Shown here one piece after another: positions 17,057-26,250 of a stretch of DNA of 64,000 nucleotides. Under the pieces are notes generated by a model. The model had not been told where the DNA came from. It saw only the letters and a program-made list of their open reading frames with translations, and did no database searches. How positions within the stretch are numbered: the stretch's first letter is position 1; each line of letters opens with the position of its first letter. The position numbers were made by a program, and so were the translations under genes. The stretch is from NCBI GenBank assembly GCA_964558665.1, contig CAZLFA010000010.1, positions 1 through 64,000 of the forward strand, given 5' to 3'. The stretch comes from CAZLFA01 sp964558665 (GTDB taxonomy: Bacteria > Desulfobacterota > Syntrophia > Syntrophales > PHBD01).

Positions 17057-17457
17057 TTTAAAACCTCCTTTAACTGCTTTAAACGTTCGCGAATGAGATC
17101 AATATCCATTTGAGGCGTCTTGATCCCGATCTTTGATTTTTTTTGGAAAGCATGAATTACCCAAATATCCCCCCCAATTTTCACGGCGTAAACAACACGA
17201 AATGCGCCCCCACGGTACCTAACCGCAATTTCAAATACGCCTCCGTCTATTCCCTTCAACGGTTTTGCGTTGTCTGACTTTTCGCCCTCTGCGGCAATTG
17301 TCAGTGCGGTCAACATGTCATGCTGTACGGCATCTGGAAAATCCTCAAAGTCCTTTCTCGCGGCTCTAATCCATGAAATTGGCCTGGTCTTTTTCATGGG
17401 AGCATGTTGACATATTTGACACCACTTTGCAAGCTGTTTATATGTCCTTTTTTTCAT
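17053..17457 (-). CDS. higB: HigB-like toxin, RelE/ParE superfamily (Gp49-like)
   Basis: 134 aa from the first ATG; the family usually begins near the internal ATG at 17397 (MKKTRPISWIRAARKDF), so the true protein may be 114 aa. Typical features are the early helix AARKDFEDFP, PLKGIDGGVFEIAVRYRGG, FRVVYAVKIGGDIWVIHAFQ and the terminal K-K-S-K-x-G-I-K-T-P block of Gp49-like mRNA interferases. The toxin gene comes first, as in higBA operons, and overlaps higA by 4 nt. It probably cleaves mRNA on the ribosome unless bound by HigA. Confidence 0.85.
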   Translation of the reverse strand: MKKRTYKQLAKWCQICQHAPMKKTRPISWIRAARKDFEDFPDAVQHDMLTALTIAAEGEKSDNAKPLKGIDGGVFEIAVRYRGGAFRVVYAVKIGGDIWVIHAFQKKSKIGIKTPQMDIDLIRERLKQLKEVLK

Positions 17458-17613
17458 TTGCCGTTCGTTGCTGAATTATTGCCAGGAAAGAGTGCTATTC
17501 TCATTTAATCAATCATTAATCCCCGGCCATATTGCATAAAAGTGAAGGAATTTACTTGCCAAGATGGTGCATCATGCTATAAAGACACATATACAATATA
17601 TGCGCTGCGAATT

Positions 17614-17637
17614 TTGTTGCCGCCCATGCGGCAGCAA
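17614..17637 (+). promoter_or_regulatory. Hairpin in the leader of the HU gene
   Basis: The stem ttgttgccgc / gcggcagcaa with loop ccat forms ten pairs including one G-T wobble, about 70 nt before the HU start. There is no T run after it, so it is not a standard terminator. It may be an mRNA leader structure or a protein site; the role is not known. Confidence 0.4.
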
Positions 17638-17705
17638 GACCGTCCGACGCAACAATGAATATTGGGTAGGACCTAAACTAATAATTAAGGAGGATTTAAA
17701 ACCAG

Positions 17706-17978
17706 ATGACCAAAGCAGAATTCATCGAGGCATTGGCCAAAAAGACAGCTACATCGAAGGCAGCGGCGGGAAAATCATTGGATGCAGTATTTGAATTGAT
17801 CACAGCAAACCTCAAGAAGGGAAACAAGGTTCCTTTTGTAGGCTTCGGCACATTCTCGGTTTCAAAGAGAGCGGCCCGTAAAGGCAAGAACCCCAGGACC
17901 GGCGAAGTAATCAAGATTGCTGCGAAGAAGGTTCCGAAATTTGCAGCAGGCGCCAAACTGAAGAGTGCAATAAAATAG
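17706..17978 (+). CDS. hup: Nucleoid protein HU
   Basis: 90 aa, the normal length for HU/IHF family proteins. It begins MTKAEFIEALAKKTATSKAA and has the signature GFGTFSVSKRAARKGKNPRT near residues 46-65 (G-F-G-x-F, then R-x-G-x-N-P-x-T), forming the DNA-binding arms. AAGGAGG lies about 13 nt before the ATG. Monocistronic, with a strong hairpin right after the stop. HU bends DNA and compacts the chromosome. Confidence 0.95.
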   Translation: MTKAEFIEALAKKTATSKAAAGKSLDAVFELITANLKKGNKVPFVGFGTFSVSKRAARKGKNPRTGEVIKIAAKKVPKFAAGAKLKSAIK

Positions 17979-18007
17979 ATTGAAGGTACCTACCCAAGAC
18001 TCAACGC

Positions 18008-18029
18008 AAAGCCCGGGAAACCGGGCTTT
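18008..18029 (+). terminator. Terminator hairpin after HU
   Basis: A perfect 9-bp stem aaagcccgg / ccgggcttt with a GAAA tetraloop, 30 nt after the HU stop. The T stretch is short (ttt then cgcgc), so termination may be partial. Confidence 0.75.
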
Positions 18030-18171
18030 CGCGCATTAACCTGTCCGAACGACGATCTCCCTAACAGCAAGCCGGGGAAACAAACCGTTCAGCAATCAGA
18101 TTTTCTCATCCCTGAGTTATGAAAACTTTGCATGATTCGCATAAAGGGCCTTCTTCGCAAAGCGATCCTGC

Positions 18172-18765
18172 TTAACGTGCTTTTTTCTCCATCTCATGGA
18201 TCGTCGCGGCAATACCGACGCTCATTTTCCCCAGTGCGCGGCTGTGTGCAGCGGCAATGGCAACGTAATCCGAACCCTGCACAGGCTCTGAAACAGTAGT
18301 GCGGTTTCTTTGCGTTTGACCGTCTTTCACGGTGCTTACCGTCCATAAGGCGTCAAGCGTTGCCGCTTTATTCAATTCCGAATCAAACCGCATGACATCA
18401 ATTATGACGCGATATGATGCATCCGCCGCCGTCGACGTCGGGAAGACAGTCACCCGCGGAGTGCCAAGCAGCAAGGTAAGATTCGCGGCCACAACCCGTG
18501 CAATGTCCCCCTTAAGCGGTGAGGCCCAACGATCAAATTCGCTAATGAAAACCTGATTCGGCCCTGTTTGAACGACGATCTGCAATCTGTCAACAGCAGC
18601 AGGCACAGAGACGGGGCCTACCGAGACGGCACAGCCTGCTGTCTGTTCCGCCGCAGGCGCCGCTGTCGGGTTCAATGTGTAGAAACGGGACGGCGAAGAA
18701 GCGCACCCGGTAACTGTAACAAAAGCCAGACAGGAAATGATGATAGTGGCGGTGAGTCGTTTCAT
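18172..18765 (-). CDS. pqiC: PqiC-family outer-membrane lipoprotein
   Basis: 197 aa. The signal peptide ends in a lipobox (FVTVTGCASS), so it is lipidated. It carries the ABC-type transport auxiliary lipoprotein pattern: RFYTLNP after the Cys, SVGPVSVPAAVDRLQIVV, FDRWASPLKGDIARVVAANL. In E. coli PqiC joins PqiA and PqiB to form a lipid conduit between membranes. It overlaps pqiB by 4 nt and is last in the pqiAABC operon. Confidence 0.88.
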   Translation of the reverse strand: MKRLTATIIISCLAFVTVTGCASSPSRFYTLNPTAAPAAEQTAGCAVSVGPVSVPAAVDRLQIVVQTGPNQVFISEFDRWASPLKGDIARVVAANLTLLLGTPRVTVFPTSTAADASYRVIIDVMRFDSELNKAATLDALWTVSTVKDGQTQRNRTTVSEPVQGSDYVAIAAAHSRALGKMSVGIAATIHEMEKKAR

Positions 18766-20387
18766 TTTAATCCCTCCTGCTTTTTCCCCCGAATCAGGGC
18801 TTCGGGGTTTCTATCCAGATAATCGACAAGTCCGTTGATGGCCTGAGCCGCCTTTTTAACCTCCTGAAGAGTTTCCCGCATCTCCTGCTGCGTGGGCGCA
18901 TCCTTGCCTACCAGGTTGGCATCGGTGCTTTTCAGGACACGCTTCAGGTCGCCCAGGGTTGCTTTCACTTCAGGAAGCGTTTCTCCATCGACTCGTTTTA
19001 GCAGCACTTCAAGTGTTACAAGCAGTTTTTTGAAGTCAGCGCCGATTCCATCCAGCGGCATTCTATCTATCCTGCTAAGGATATTGTGAATCTTCGTCTC
19101 AATATCCTGCATGCCGCTCGGAACCACCGGCAGCTCCACGGGAGACTTCGTCCAGTCGATTTTCACTTTGGGCATATTCGGGAAGTTTTCAAAGGCCACA
19201 TAACGCTGCCCTGTCATGATATTTCCACTCCGCAGTTGAGCTCTCATTCCCCGGTCAACAGACTTTTGAACAAAATCATGGCGCTCCTTTTTGGTATGTT
19301 CTCTGGTTTCCAGATTCGAAAACTTCTTTGCATATGCCATCGTTCGTTTGGGATAGATTACAATGTCAACACGCGGCCTGACGGTATTGGTCTTCGGGTC
19401 ATATTCTAGACCAACGGAGGTAACCTCACCTATAGGCAAACCAAGCAGCAAAACCTGTGCGCCGACGTTGAGGCCGCGCAGTGTTTCGTTGAAATACAGG
19501 ACGTATGGAGTGGAAACCGTCTCCGTCTTCGAAAGAGCTTCATTGCGGCTGTTGTAAAGTGCAAATACCGTTTTCTCACTGGCCAGCTTCGCATCATCGA
19601 CCATGGGCGGTGTCTCAAAGGCGATTCCCCCTATCATCATCGACAGCACCGACTGCGTATTCATGCTAAACCCTTCCGCTCCCAGGGTTACGTCAATACC
19701 GCTCGCCTCCCAGAAACGCGTGTGATCGGTGACATATTTGTCGTAAGGTGTATTCACAAAGATTTTGATGGAAATGGTTTTGCCGTCCTCTGCAAGATCA
19801 TAACCGGTAACCTGTCCCACGTTGAGGCGCCGATAGTATATCGGGGTCCCGATTCCCACCGATCCGAGATCTTCGGCCTGGAGAGTAAAGGAATGTCCTG
19901 GCTGGTCAATGGTGATGGTCGGCGGCACATCACGCCCGATGAATTCATGCTTTGCCTGCCTCGATTTTCCCTTTTTGAGCCCGATAAAGTTTCCGGTCAG
20001 CAGCGTACCGATACCGGAGACACCACTCATGGTGACGCGCGGCTGTTCGACCCAGAACTCGGCATCCTCGACGATCAGTCCCTCTGCGCTCTTTTCTATC
20101 TTGGCTGTCACCACAACCTTGGTATAATCCTTCGACAGCTTCACCGTCTTTACTTTGCCGATGTTGACATTCTTATACTTGATAAGAGTATTCCCCTCTT
20201 CTATTCCTTCGGCCACCTTAAAGACGATGGTGATTGTCGGACCTTCACTGATTATTTTCTGGACTGCGATCCCAAGAGCCACTACAGCCGCTACAATGGG
20301 AATAATCCATACTACCGATAAGCGCATTCGTTTCTTTTTCACGACGGTGGCCTGCGGAATACTGTTGATATCGTCGTGGTCACTCAT
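18762..20387 (-). CDS. pqiB: PqiB, MCE-domain lipid transport protein
   Basis: Start chosen at the ATG at 20387 (MSDHDDINSIPQ), which has AGGGAGGA just upstream; a longer frame extends to 20450 inside pqiA. 541 aa. One membrane helix (VWIIPIVAAVVALGIAV, about 26-42) is followed by three MCE repeats (each opening with a T-I-x-x-x-F or similar strand and G-x-x-x-x-Y-x-x-x-x-V-G), then a helical C-terminal needle domain. The third MCE begins near TPYVLYFNETLRGLNVG. It forms a hexameric tunnel across the periplasm and overlaps the second pqiA gene by 8 nt. Confidence 0.9.
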   Translation of the reverse strand: MSDHDDINSIPQATVVKKKRMRLSVVWIIPIVAAVVALGIAVQKIISEGPTITIVFKVAEGIEEGNTLIKYKNVNIGKVKTVKLSKDYTKVVVTAKIEKSAEGLIVEDAEFWVEQPRVTMSGVSGIGTLLTGNFIGLKKGKSRQAKHEFIGRDVPPTITIDQPGHSFTLQAEDLGSVGIGTPIYYRRLNVGQVTGYDLAEDGKTISIKIFVNTPYDKYVTDHTRFWEASGIDVTLGAEGFSMNTQSVLSMMIGGIAFETPPMVDDAKLASEKTVFALYNSRNEALSKTETVSTPYVLYFNETLRGLNVGAQVLLLGLPIGEVTSVGLEYDPKTNTVRPRVDIVIYPKRTMAYAKKFSNLETREHTKKERHDFVQKSVDRGMRAQLRSGNIMTGQRYVAFENFPNMPKVKIDWTKSPVELPVVPSGMQDIETKIHNILSRIDRMPLDGIGADFKKLLVTLEVLLKRVDGETLPEVKATLGDLKRVLKSTDANLVGKDAPTQQEMRETLQEVKKAAQAINGLVDYLDRNPEALIRGKKQEGLK

Positions 20388-21021
20388 TTTCGTCCTCCCT
20401 GAAATTATTGGAGTCCCATATAAGGCGCGGGTCGAATGTTTCGGCCGCAATCATGGTCAGCACGACAACTGCCGCAAAAAAAATAACACCGGCACCCGGT
20501 TTTACAGACATGAGCGGCTTTAGCTGGATAAGGGCAACAACAAATGTAACGACAAAGACGTCGAGCATCGACCATCGTCCCACAATCTCCAAAAGCCGAT
20601 AGAGCCTGGCCCTTTCCTGCTGACCCTGGATCGAACGTCTCTTAACTGTAATCAGCAAATACGACAAAGCGATTATTTTTGCCATGGGAATTACAACACT
20701 CGCAATCAGCACAATCAGAGCAAGAGGCCATGAACCGCTTGTATAAAGTTTGACGGCGCCGTTCATAATTGTGTCCAGCTCGGTGGATGTCACTGTTGTC
20801 GTTATCATGACCGGCATCAGGTTTGCGGGAATATAGCAAATGCCGGCGGCGATAATGAAAGCCCAGGTGCGCTGGATTGCATTATGCCGCCGAAGGGCAA
20901 GCTTCTCACCGCAACGCGGGCAGTGCCCCGGGTTGTTAACAAAGGCGGGCTTTGTCAGGAGACCGCAGGTCTCACATGAAACAAATCCCATCGCCATGCC
21001 TGTCATATTGTCCTTATTCAT
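20380..21021 (-). CDS. pqiA: PqiA-like membrane protein, second half
   Basis: 213 aa. N-terminal zinc ribbon CETC ... CPRC (about residues 16-37), then four membrane helices, ending with AAETFDPRLIWD. This is one of the two PqiA modules; in E. coli both are fused in a single protein of about twice this length. It is preceded by a separate gene for the other module. The short C-terminal overlap with pqiB implies translational coupling. Confidence 0.88.
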   Translation of the reverse strand: MNKDNMTGMAMGFVSCETCGLLTKPAFVNNPGHCPRCGEKLALRRHNAIQRTWAFIIAAGICYIPANLMPVMITTTVTSTELDTIMNGAVKLYTSGSWPLALIVLIASVVIPMAKIIALSYLLITVKRRSIQGQQERARLYRLLEIVGRWSMLDVFVVTFVVALIQLKPLMSVKPGAGVIFFAAVVVLTMIAAETFDPRLIWDSNNFREDENE

Positions 21022-21065
21022 TGCTGGTTCATCACTTTATAGGGCAATTCGGCCACTGCCGGCTA

Positions 21066-21692
21066 TTACGCTGACTCATCATCGACCCACCTTATTCGCG
21101 CCCAGGTTTCCTGCTGATCGAAACTGATCGTCATGGCCGTAACAAGAACAATGAGCGCACCGACGGCATACATCCCGATACCGGGAACCACTGTTGCCAG
21201 ATCAGCTATCTTGACCAGGGCAACCAGGATACCGAGCATCATCACCTCGACCATGGCCCACGGCTTGTTCAACATCAGCATCTGCATCATCTTGCCTGTC
21301 CACACAGGCGCCGGAGGACGCCTGACGGCAATAAGCACTACCAGCATAAATGTTATATGAACAGTTGGCGCGATGATGACGCAGAATGCCACAAGCAGAG
21401 AAGTTATGTCATCCCCCTGCCTCCACATTTCCAGCACTCCGCCGAGGATAGTCGTGCTTGCGTGGCGCCCGACTGCCGAAAGTCCCATCAGAGACTCTAC
21501 GTTGGCTATTACAAGGACAATCGCCGCGGCAATAGTGAGCGCCAATGTACGATCCAGTGAATCGGTTTTGCCGAAGGCCGTCTTGCAGCCACAGCGCGGG
21601 CAGAGCGCTTTGCCCCCCGGAGGAAGCGCCGGGATGCGTTGCAAAAGGTCGCATTCAGGACAGGCAATGATATCTTCAACAATGGCTGGCAT
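21066..21692 (-). CDS. pqiA: PqiA-like membrane protein, first half
   Basis: 208 aa with the same architecture as its neighbour: zinc ribbon CPEC ... CPRC near residues 12-34, then RTLALTIAAAIVLVIANV, four helices in total, ending in SFDQQETWARIRWVDD. It is first in the operon 21692-18172 (pqiA1, pqiA2, pqiB, pqiC). Inner-membrane component of the lipid transport machine. The 44-nt gap between the two PqiA genes shows no frameshift scar, so the split looks natural. Confidence 0.88.
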   Translation of the reverse strand: MPAIVEDIIACPECDLLQRIPALPPGGKALCPRCGCKTAFGKTDSLDRTLALTIAAAIVLVIANVESLMGLSAVGRHASTTILGGVLEMWRQGDDITSLLVAFCVIIAPTVHITFMLVVLIAVRRPPAPVWTGKMMQMLMLNKPWAMVEVMMLGILVALVKIADLATVVPGIGMYAVGALIVLVTAMTISFDQQETWARIRWVDDESA

Positions 21693-21882
21693 CGGGTTTA
21701 TTCACTCCGCACGGCAACTTTAGTCTGCGCGTATCTACAGTTTCAGCAAGCGGGAACTATTGCCTGGATTACGCGCGTCTTTTACATTTACCATAATACA
21801 CTGTATGTTCCCAGCCCTTCTTTTCCCCGGACCCGGATCAAGGAGAAGAGGCAAAGCAGCCGCTTGATAAAGGATGGAAATA

Positions 21883-21919
21883 AAAAAAGGGTTGCATATC
21901 ATATACGCAACCCCTTTTT
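21883..21919 (-). terminator. Terminator between converging gene and pqi operon
   Basis: The arms aaaaaagggttgc and gcaaccccttttt pair with one mismatch around an 11-nt loop. On the minus strand the gene ending at 21940 reads straight into it and it finishes in a T run, so it should end that transcript. Confidence 0.75.
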
Positions 21920-21939
21920 ATCCCGATAAAGGCTTTTAA

Positions 21940-22146
21940 TTATCTTCTGTCCTGGACTCTCTTTACAGCGCCGCTTTCTATGAGATCCTGAAGCGTCTGC
22001 AGCAAAGCGCGTTCCTGAGGATCTATTCTGTCGTCTTCACTTGCAATGTGGAGTATCTTTTCATATTCGAGCACGGTTATTTCATGATCTTCGATCGCCT
22101 TGTCGATCATCTCTTTCAATTTACTCGCTGAACTGCTTAATGCCAT
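21940..22146 (-). CDS. Small helical hypothetical protein
   Basis: 68 aa; TGAGGGAGGA-like sequence (from cctccct on the plus strand) lies upstream of the ATG. Predicted all-helical and acidic: SKLKEMIDKAIEDHEITVLE, then EDDRIDPQERALLQTLQDLI. The central EDDRIDPQER with its helix-loop-helix could be a TerB- or EF-hand-like turn, but that is a weak impression. It is followed by its own terminator. Confidence 0.7.
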   Translation of the reverse strand: MALSSSASKLKEMIDKAIEDHEITVLEYEKILHIASEDDRIDPQERALLQTLQDLIESGAVKRVQDRR

Positions 22147-22257
22147 ATAATGTCCTCCCTGTTCGTCGTCTTATTGATTTTGCAGGATGGTTTCTTACAG
22201 CAAGGAGGCAGGTATTGTCAAGAATTAGCTCGTTTTCGTCCGGAGTTTCCAGAGGCC

Positions 22258-23325
22258 TCAGACACTGAAACGTATGCTCAGTATATCCCCGTCCTGCACG
22301 ACATAATCCTTGCCCTCAAGACGGAAATGCCCCATTTCTTTAATTTTTTTCTCCGATCCGCATGAGACAAGCTCGTCATAAGTGAAACATTCCGCTCGTA
22401 TGAATCCTCTTGCCAGATCGGAATGAATAGCGCCGGCGGCGTTAACCGCTGTATCTCCACCGTGAATGCTCCATGCCCTGACTTCATCTTTCCCGACTGT
22501 AAAGAAGCTGATATAGCCGAGCGTCCGGAATGCAAACTGTGTCAATCTTTCCCGAGCAGATTGCCTGATGCCCATGTCCTGCATAAACAGCGCCGCTTCA
22601 TCGTCGTCAAGGCGTGACAATTCCATTTCAAAACGGCCGGCGAATTCTATTACACTGCCGTTCAATTCAATCTGGCTTACTATGGTCGTGTTTTTTCCAA
22701 AGCACTTTTCTTCCGAATTAAGAATTATCAACAGCGGCTTTTTCGTGAGAAACTGAAACCCCCTGATCAGTTTTGCTTCATCATCATCAAAAGTCAAATT
22801 CCTGATCGGCTGACTGTTATCGAGCTGTTCTTTGATTCGCCTGAGCACCTTTTCTTCGGCCATAATGAGTGGCGTCTTCTGACCTCTCTTGATCGACCAT
22901 TCAATCTTTTCCAGCCGTCCCTCCGCAAGGACAAGATCGGCAAGCAACAGCTCTGTATTGATCTCGTCAATATCGCGCAGAGGAGTAGGCTCTCCCAGCA
23001 ATTCGTCTTCAAAGTTCCGCACGACAAGCCCCAGCGCATCCGTTCCCTTTATCCAGCCGATGGCATTACCGGAAAAAAGCCCCGTTTTTGCGGCGCCTTC
23101 CTTGAGACCAGGAAAATCTATCATTTCGATATTAGCTGTGGTTACCTTCTTTGGTTGATACATCTCGGCAAGATTTTTCAAGCGGATATCATCCACTGAA
23201 ACCATAGCCATATGCGGTTCAGCCTTGACATCGGAATACGATGCAACAGGCGCCTCCATTTTTGTAAGGGCGTTAAATATAGTCGTTTTGCCGGAGTTGG
23301 GCAAACCGATCAATCCTATCTTCAT
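22258..23325 (-). CDS. ychF: YchF/OLA1-family ATPase
   Basis: The start is the ATG at 23325 (MKIGLIGLPNSGKTT), where the family begins; the frame is open 37 codons further without a ribosome site. 355 aa, close to the usual 363. Walker A GLPNSGKTT (about 6-14), switch DFPGLKEGAAKTG, coiled-coil insertion (about 125-210), the YchF-type N-x-x-E motif ILNSEE in place of NKxD, and a C-terminal TGS domain (LGYISFFTVGKDEVRAWSIH to QDGDILSIRFSV). YchF binds ATP rather than GTP and associates with ribosomes. Monocistronic. Confidence 0.92.
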   Translation of the reverse strand: MKIGLIGLPNSGKTTIFNALTKMEAPVASYSDVKAEPHMAMVSVDDIRLKNLAEMYQPKKVTTANIEMIDFPGLKEGAAKTGLFSGNAIGWIKGTDALGLVVRNFEDELLGEPTPLRDIDEINTELLLADLVLAEGRLEKIEWSIKRGQKTPLIMAEEKVLRRIKEQLDNSQPIRNLTFDDDEAKLIRGFQFLTKKPLLIILNSEEKCFGKNTTIVSQIELNGSVIEFAGRFEMELSRLDDDEAALFMQDMGIRQSARERLTQFAFRTLGYISFFTVGKDEVRAWSIHGGDTAVNAAGAIHSDLARGFIRAECFTYDELVSCGSEKKIKEMGHFRLEGKDYVVQDGDILSIRFSV

Positions 23326-23457
23326 AACAGCAACATCTCCTTCACCGACAAATTGTTCTAAAAGGGTCGGGAACATATGGCTTTGAAAACAAAATGTCAA
23401 GGAAAAAGGCCAAATGCCACAATAGCCGTATTGCAATAAATGCGTTTTATCGCCGGT

Positions 23458-23476
23458 GTTTCCGGATGGACACTAA
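23458..23476 (+). repeat. Dispersed repeat family B, half element
   Basis: Exact copy of the 19-mer gtttccggatggacactaa at 37-55. It lies in the gap between ychF and the DUF488 gene. Confidence 0.75.
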
Positions 23477-23522
23477 TTTGTTATAATCAACTGCAAGCAG
23501 AATAATGACAGGAGAAAATCAC

Positions 23523-23861
23523 ATGAAGACATCCTATTTCGCAAACAAGGCTGCCGCTGCCGATCCCCAAGCCGTATCAATAGCCCGCTGGCCGCCCCGC
23601 TGGTGGGGATCCAGAAAGAGATATGCGGCGCTGGCGCCCCCGGCTGATCTCATCAAGCGTGCAAAAGCGGGGCTCCCCTGGACCGACTTCATCTCAGAAT
23701 ACAGGGAGACCGTCCTGGATAAGCTCGATCCGGCAAAGGTTTATGCCGATCTTTCCGAATCCATCATCCTTTGCTGGGAAAAGGCCGGTGAGAACTGCCA
23801 TCGCCGACTCATAGCAGAGTGGCTTGAAAAAGCCCTTGGAATCAGTGTCCCTGAATTATGA
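23523..23861 (+). CDS. DUF488-family protein
   Basis: 112 aa from the ATG at 23523, which has ACAGGAGA 7 nt upstream; an in-frame ATG at 23505 lacks a site. It matches the DUF488 pattern: VSIARWPPRWW at the N-terminus, then YAALAPPADLIKRAKAG, an ETVLDKLDPAKVY helix, and the signature ILCWEKAGENCHRRLIAEWL at the C-terminus, where the C-H-R-R group is the conserved core. The biochemical role of this family is unknown. Stands alone. Confidence 0.8.
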   Translation: MKTSYFANKAAAADPQAVSIARWPPRWWGSRKRYAALAPPADLIKRAKAGLPWTDFISEYRETVLDKLDPAKVYADLSESIILCWEKAGENCHRRLIAEWLEKALGISVPEL

Positions 23862-24117
23862 TCTTCTGATATGATTACCGATAAGGCGTTTCTCAATATC
23901 TGCAGTGGACTCTCCACAAGGCAGGAAAAAATTATCGTATGTGTCTTTTTGGTTTTTTATGGTAAAATCACTCATTAAGATTAACTCGTCCTCTTAAATT
24001 CTGTACCTTCCGGCTGTGTTGTAATATCGGGGTGTATGTTTTCACTGTGCCCGGTCCGACGGGAAAGCTGATGCAAGCATGAAGAACAGTTTATATCATG
24101 TTTTTCAGGAGGAGAGC

Positions 24118-24963
24118 ATGTATCTTGAAACCCGCATCCAAAACGGCTTCCGTTACCTGGTTCTCATGACCTTTCTGTCCCTTTCCATCACACCGGACAC
24201 CCTCGCGGGAGACGTCATCCGCATCAACGGATCCGGAACCTGCGTGGAAATGATGAAACCGATTATCGCGGCATACGGCAAGACCCAGCGAAAAGTATCA
24301 TTCAATATGGAAAAATCGTTAGGCAGTTCAGGAGCAATAAAGGCGCTTCTTGCCGGTACTCTTGATATCGCGGTCGTAAGCCGTTCATTAAAACCGGAGG
24401 AAATCTCCCGGGGAGCAATACTCAAGCATTTCGGCAAAACTCCCCTGATTGTTGTAACCGAAAAAAAGATTCCCATGAAAACCGTTTCCACCAGGCAGTT
24501 GGAGGACATTTACGCCGGCCGGACAGGGAAATGGCCGGACGGGAAAATTATCAGACTCATCCTGCGCCCGAACGAGGAAACAGATACAAAGATACTGAGA
24601 GGGCTTTCACCGGGATTGAACGAGGCCATAACTCAAGCTCATCAGAGGCGGGGTGTAAGGATTGCGGTGACCGATTCCGAATCCAGCGAGGCGGTATCCA
24701 GGACAGCAGGAGGCATCGGGACATCAACGCTGACTCACATTCTGGTCGCTAAACCACCGCTGCAGATTATTAACCTCAATGGCGTAAAACCGGGCAGAGA
24801 GACCCTGGCAAGCGGGGCCTATCCGCTCGCCAAGGATATAAGCTTTGTTACAACCGGCAGGCTTCCCGGCACCGCTGCAAAGTTTCTGGAGTTTATCTAC
24901 TCGGGCAGGGGACGTGCCATTGCTGAGAAATATGGAGTGCTGATCACAGCCAAAACCAAATGA
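24118..24963 (+). CDS. PstS-like periplasmic substrate-binding protein
   Basis: The start at 24118 is preceded by AGGAGGAG; a frame open from 24079 lacks a good site. 281 aa with an N-terminal signal peptide (to about residue 30, SITPDTLAGD). The mature N-terminus DVIRINGSGTCVEMMKPIIA, the block SLGSSGAIKALLAG, and DIAVVSRSLKPEE place it with phosphate/anion-type binding proteins; TGKWPDGK and FIYSGRGRAIAEKYGV follow in order. It overlaps the following PAS sensor gene by 4 nt, so it probably supplies the periplasmic input for that sensor rather than an ABC transporter, none of which is nearby. Confidence 0.85.
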   Translation: MYLETRIQNGFRYLVLMTFLSLSITPDTLAGDVIRINGSGTCVEMMKPIIAAYGKTQRKVSFNMEKSLGSSGAIKALLAGTLDIAVVSRSLKPEEISRGAILKHFGKTPLIVVTEKKIPMKTVSTRQLEDIYAGRTGKWPDGKIIRLILRPNEETDTKILRGLSPGLNEAITQAHQRRGVRIAVTDSESSEAVSRTAGGIGTSTLTHILVAKPPLQIINLNGVKPGRETLASGAYPLAKDISFVTTGRLPGTAAKFLEFIYSGRGRAIAEKYGVLITAKTK

Positions 24964-26078
24964 AATCACGTGCAGACACCATAACAAAGACCTCGTCTAT
25001 CTTAGCGGCAATAATCAGCCTCATTATCGCCGTTTGCATTCCCGCCGGCTATTTCATGACCGCCTACATGTACATGGAGGGAAGCATAGACGCCGAACTG
25101 GAGTTCACTTCACGAACAATTGAGGAACTGGTCGTAAAGAACCCGCAATCCTGGCAGTTCGAGGAAATCCGCCTCCAGGAAATACTGGAGCGGCGGCTCA
25201 ACCATGAAAATCTGGAAAAATGGACAATCATAAACACCTAGGGACATATAATTGCGCAGACGCAGGTTTCCCCGACAGGACCTTTAGTGACGTTCAGCCA
25301 CCCTGTTCATGATTCCGGTCTGAAGGTGGCACAAGTTGAACTTAATCGATCCATAAGACCGCTTGTTGTTCATACTGCTTTTATCAGCGTATGTTCTGTT
25401 CTGGCAGGAATAGCTGTTTTCCTGGCCTTTCGTTTTTTCCCTTTGCGAGCCGTGCAGAATGCCTATAAACGGCTGGAGAGAAGCGAACAGCGCCTTAAGT
25501 TTGCCCTGGAATCAGGGCGCTTTGGGGTTTGGGATTGGGATATCAAAAGTAATGTCATGATCTGGAATGACAGGATGTATGATATTTACGGAGCATCAAG
25601 AGATGCCGCCGGGTTCACGATGGAAGCATGGCAAAGCTACCTGCATCCGCAGGATCGCGCTAGAGTGGCGGAAGATATGAAGCCCGAAGCAATCGGGGAA
25701 AAGGGGCTCAATACGGAATACCGCATCACCCGACAAGATGGAACGGTAAGACACATCAAAACCGACGGCATCCTTTTGAGAGACGAAGACGGCAAACCTT
25801 CAAGGCTGATCAGCTTGAATCAGGACATCAGTGAGAGCAGGCGTTTGGAGGAGGAACGTGAGGAACTCTTATGCGGGCTGAAGCAGGCTCTCCTGGAAGT
25901 AAAGCAGTTAAGCGGGATGCTGCCTATATGCTCCTCATGCAAAAAAATACGCAATGACGACGGCTACTGGGAGCAGATAGAAGGTTATATAGAAAAACAC
26001 TCGGATGCGGAATTCAGCCACGGTATTTGTCCGGAGTGTACGCAAAAATTATATCCCGAATTATTCAGAAAATTATAA
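24960..26078 (+). pseudogene. PAS sensor protein interrupted by an in-frame TAG
   Basis: One reading frame of 372 codons plus its stop, broken at codon 94 by TAG at 25239-25241. Upstream: an N-terminal membrane helix (ILAAIISLIIAVCIPAGYF) and the start of a periplasmic sensor domain. Downstream, in the same frame, the sensor domain resumes (GHIIAQTQ), then a second membrane helix near 25380-25450, a PAS domain (FALESGRFGVWDWD to LNQDISESRRLEE) and a Cys-rich tail (CSSCKKIR ... CPEC) common in Desulfobacterota PAS proteins. There is no kinase or output domain. A CAG-to-TAG change would explain the stop. The downstream GTG at 25287 has no ribosome site. Confidence 0.75.
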
Positions 26079-26250
26079 CCGGCTTTGTCCTCATTTAATC
26101 CGCCTTCATCACCCCCCCTCTTTATTTGTTCAGAAGCGAAGAGACTACGCTATAGCTCTAACATTTACTCCATGGGTATCTTTGATTTCTGAGCAAATAA
26201 TGAAGGAATGAACGATGAGATTACTGATGATGGGCGGATTAATCTTGTGA

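Noticed and set aside
25239..25241. TAG as pyrrolysine or programmed readthrough
   Set aside because: No insertion element or context was seen, and sensor proteins are not known to use pyrrolysine. A nonsense mutation is simpler.
25287..26078. An independent second gene starting at the GTG at 25287
   Set aside because: There is no ribosome site and it would start inside a periplasmic sensor domain. The frame continuity with 24960-25238 favours one broken gene.
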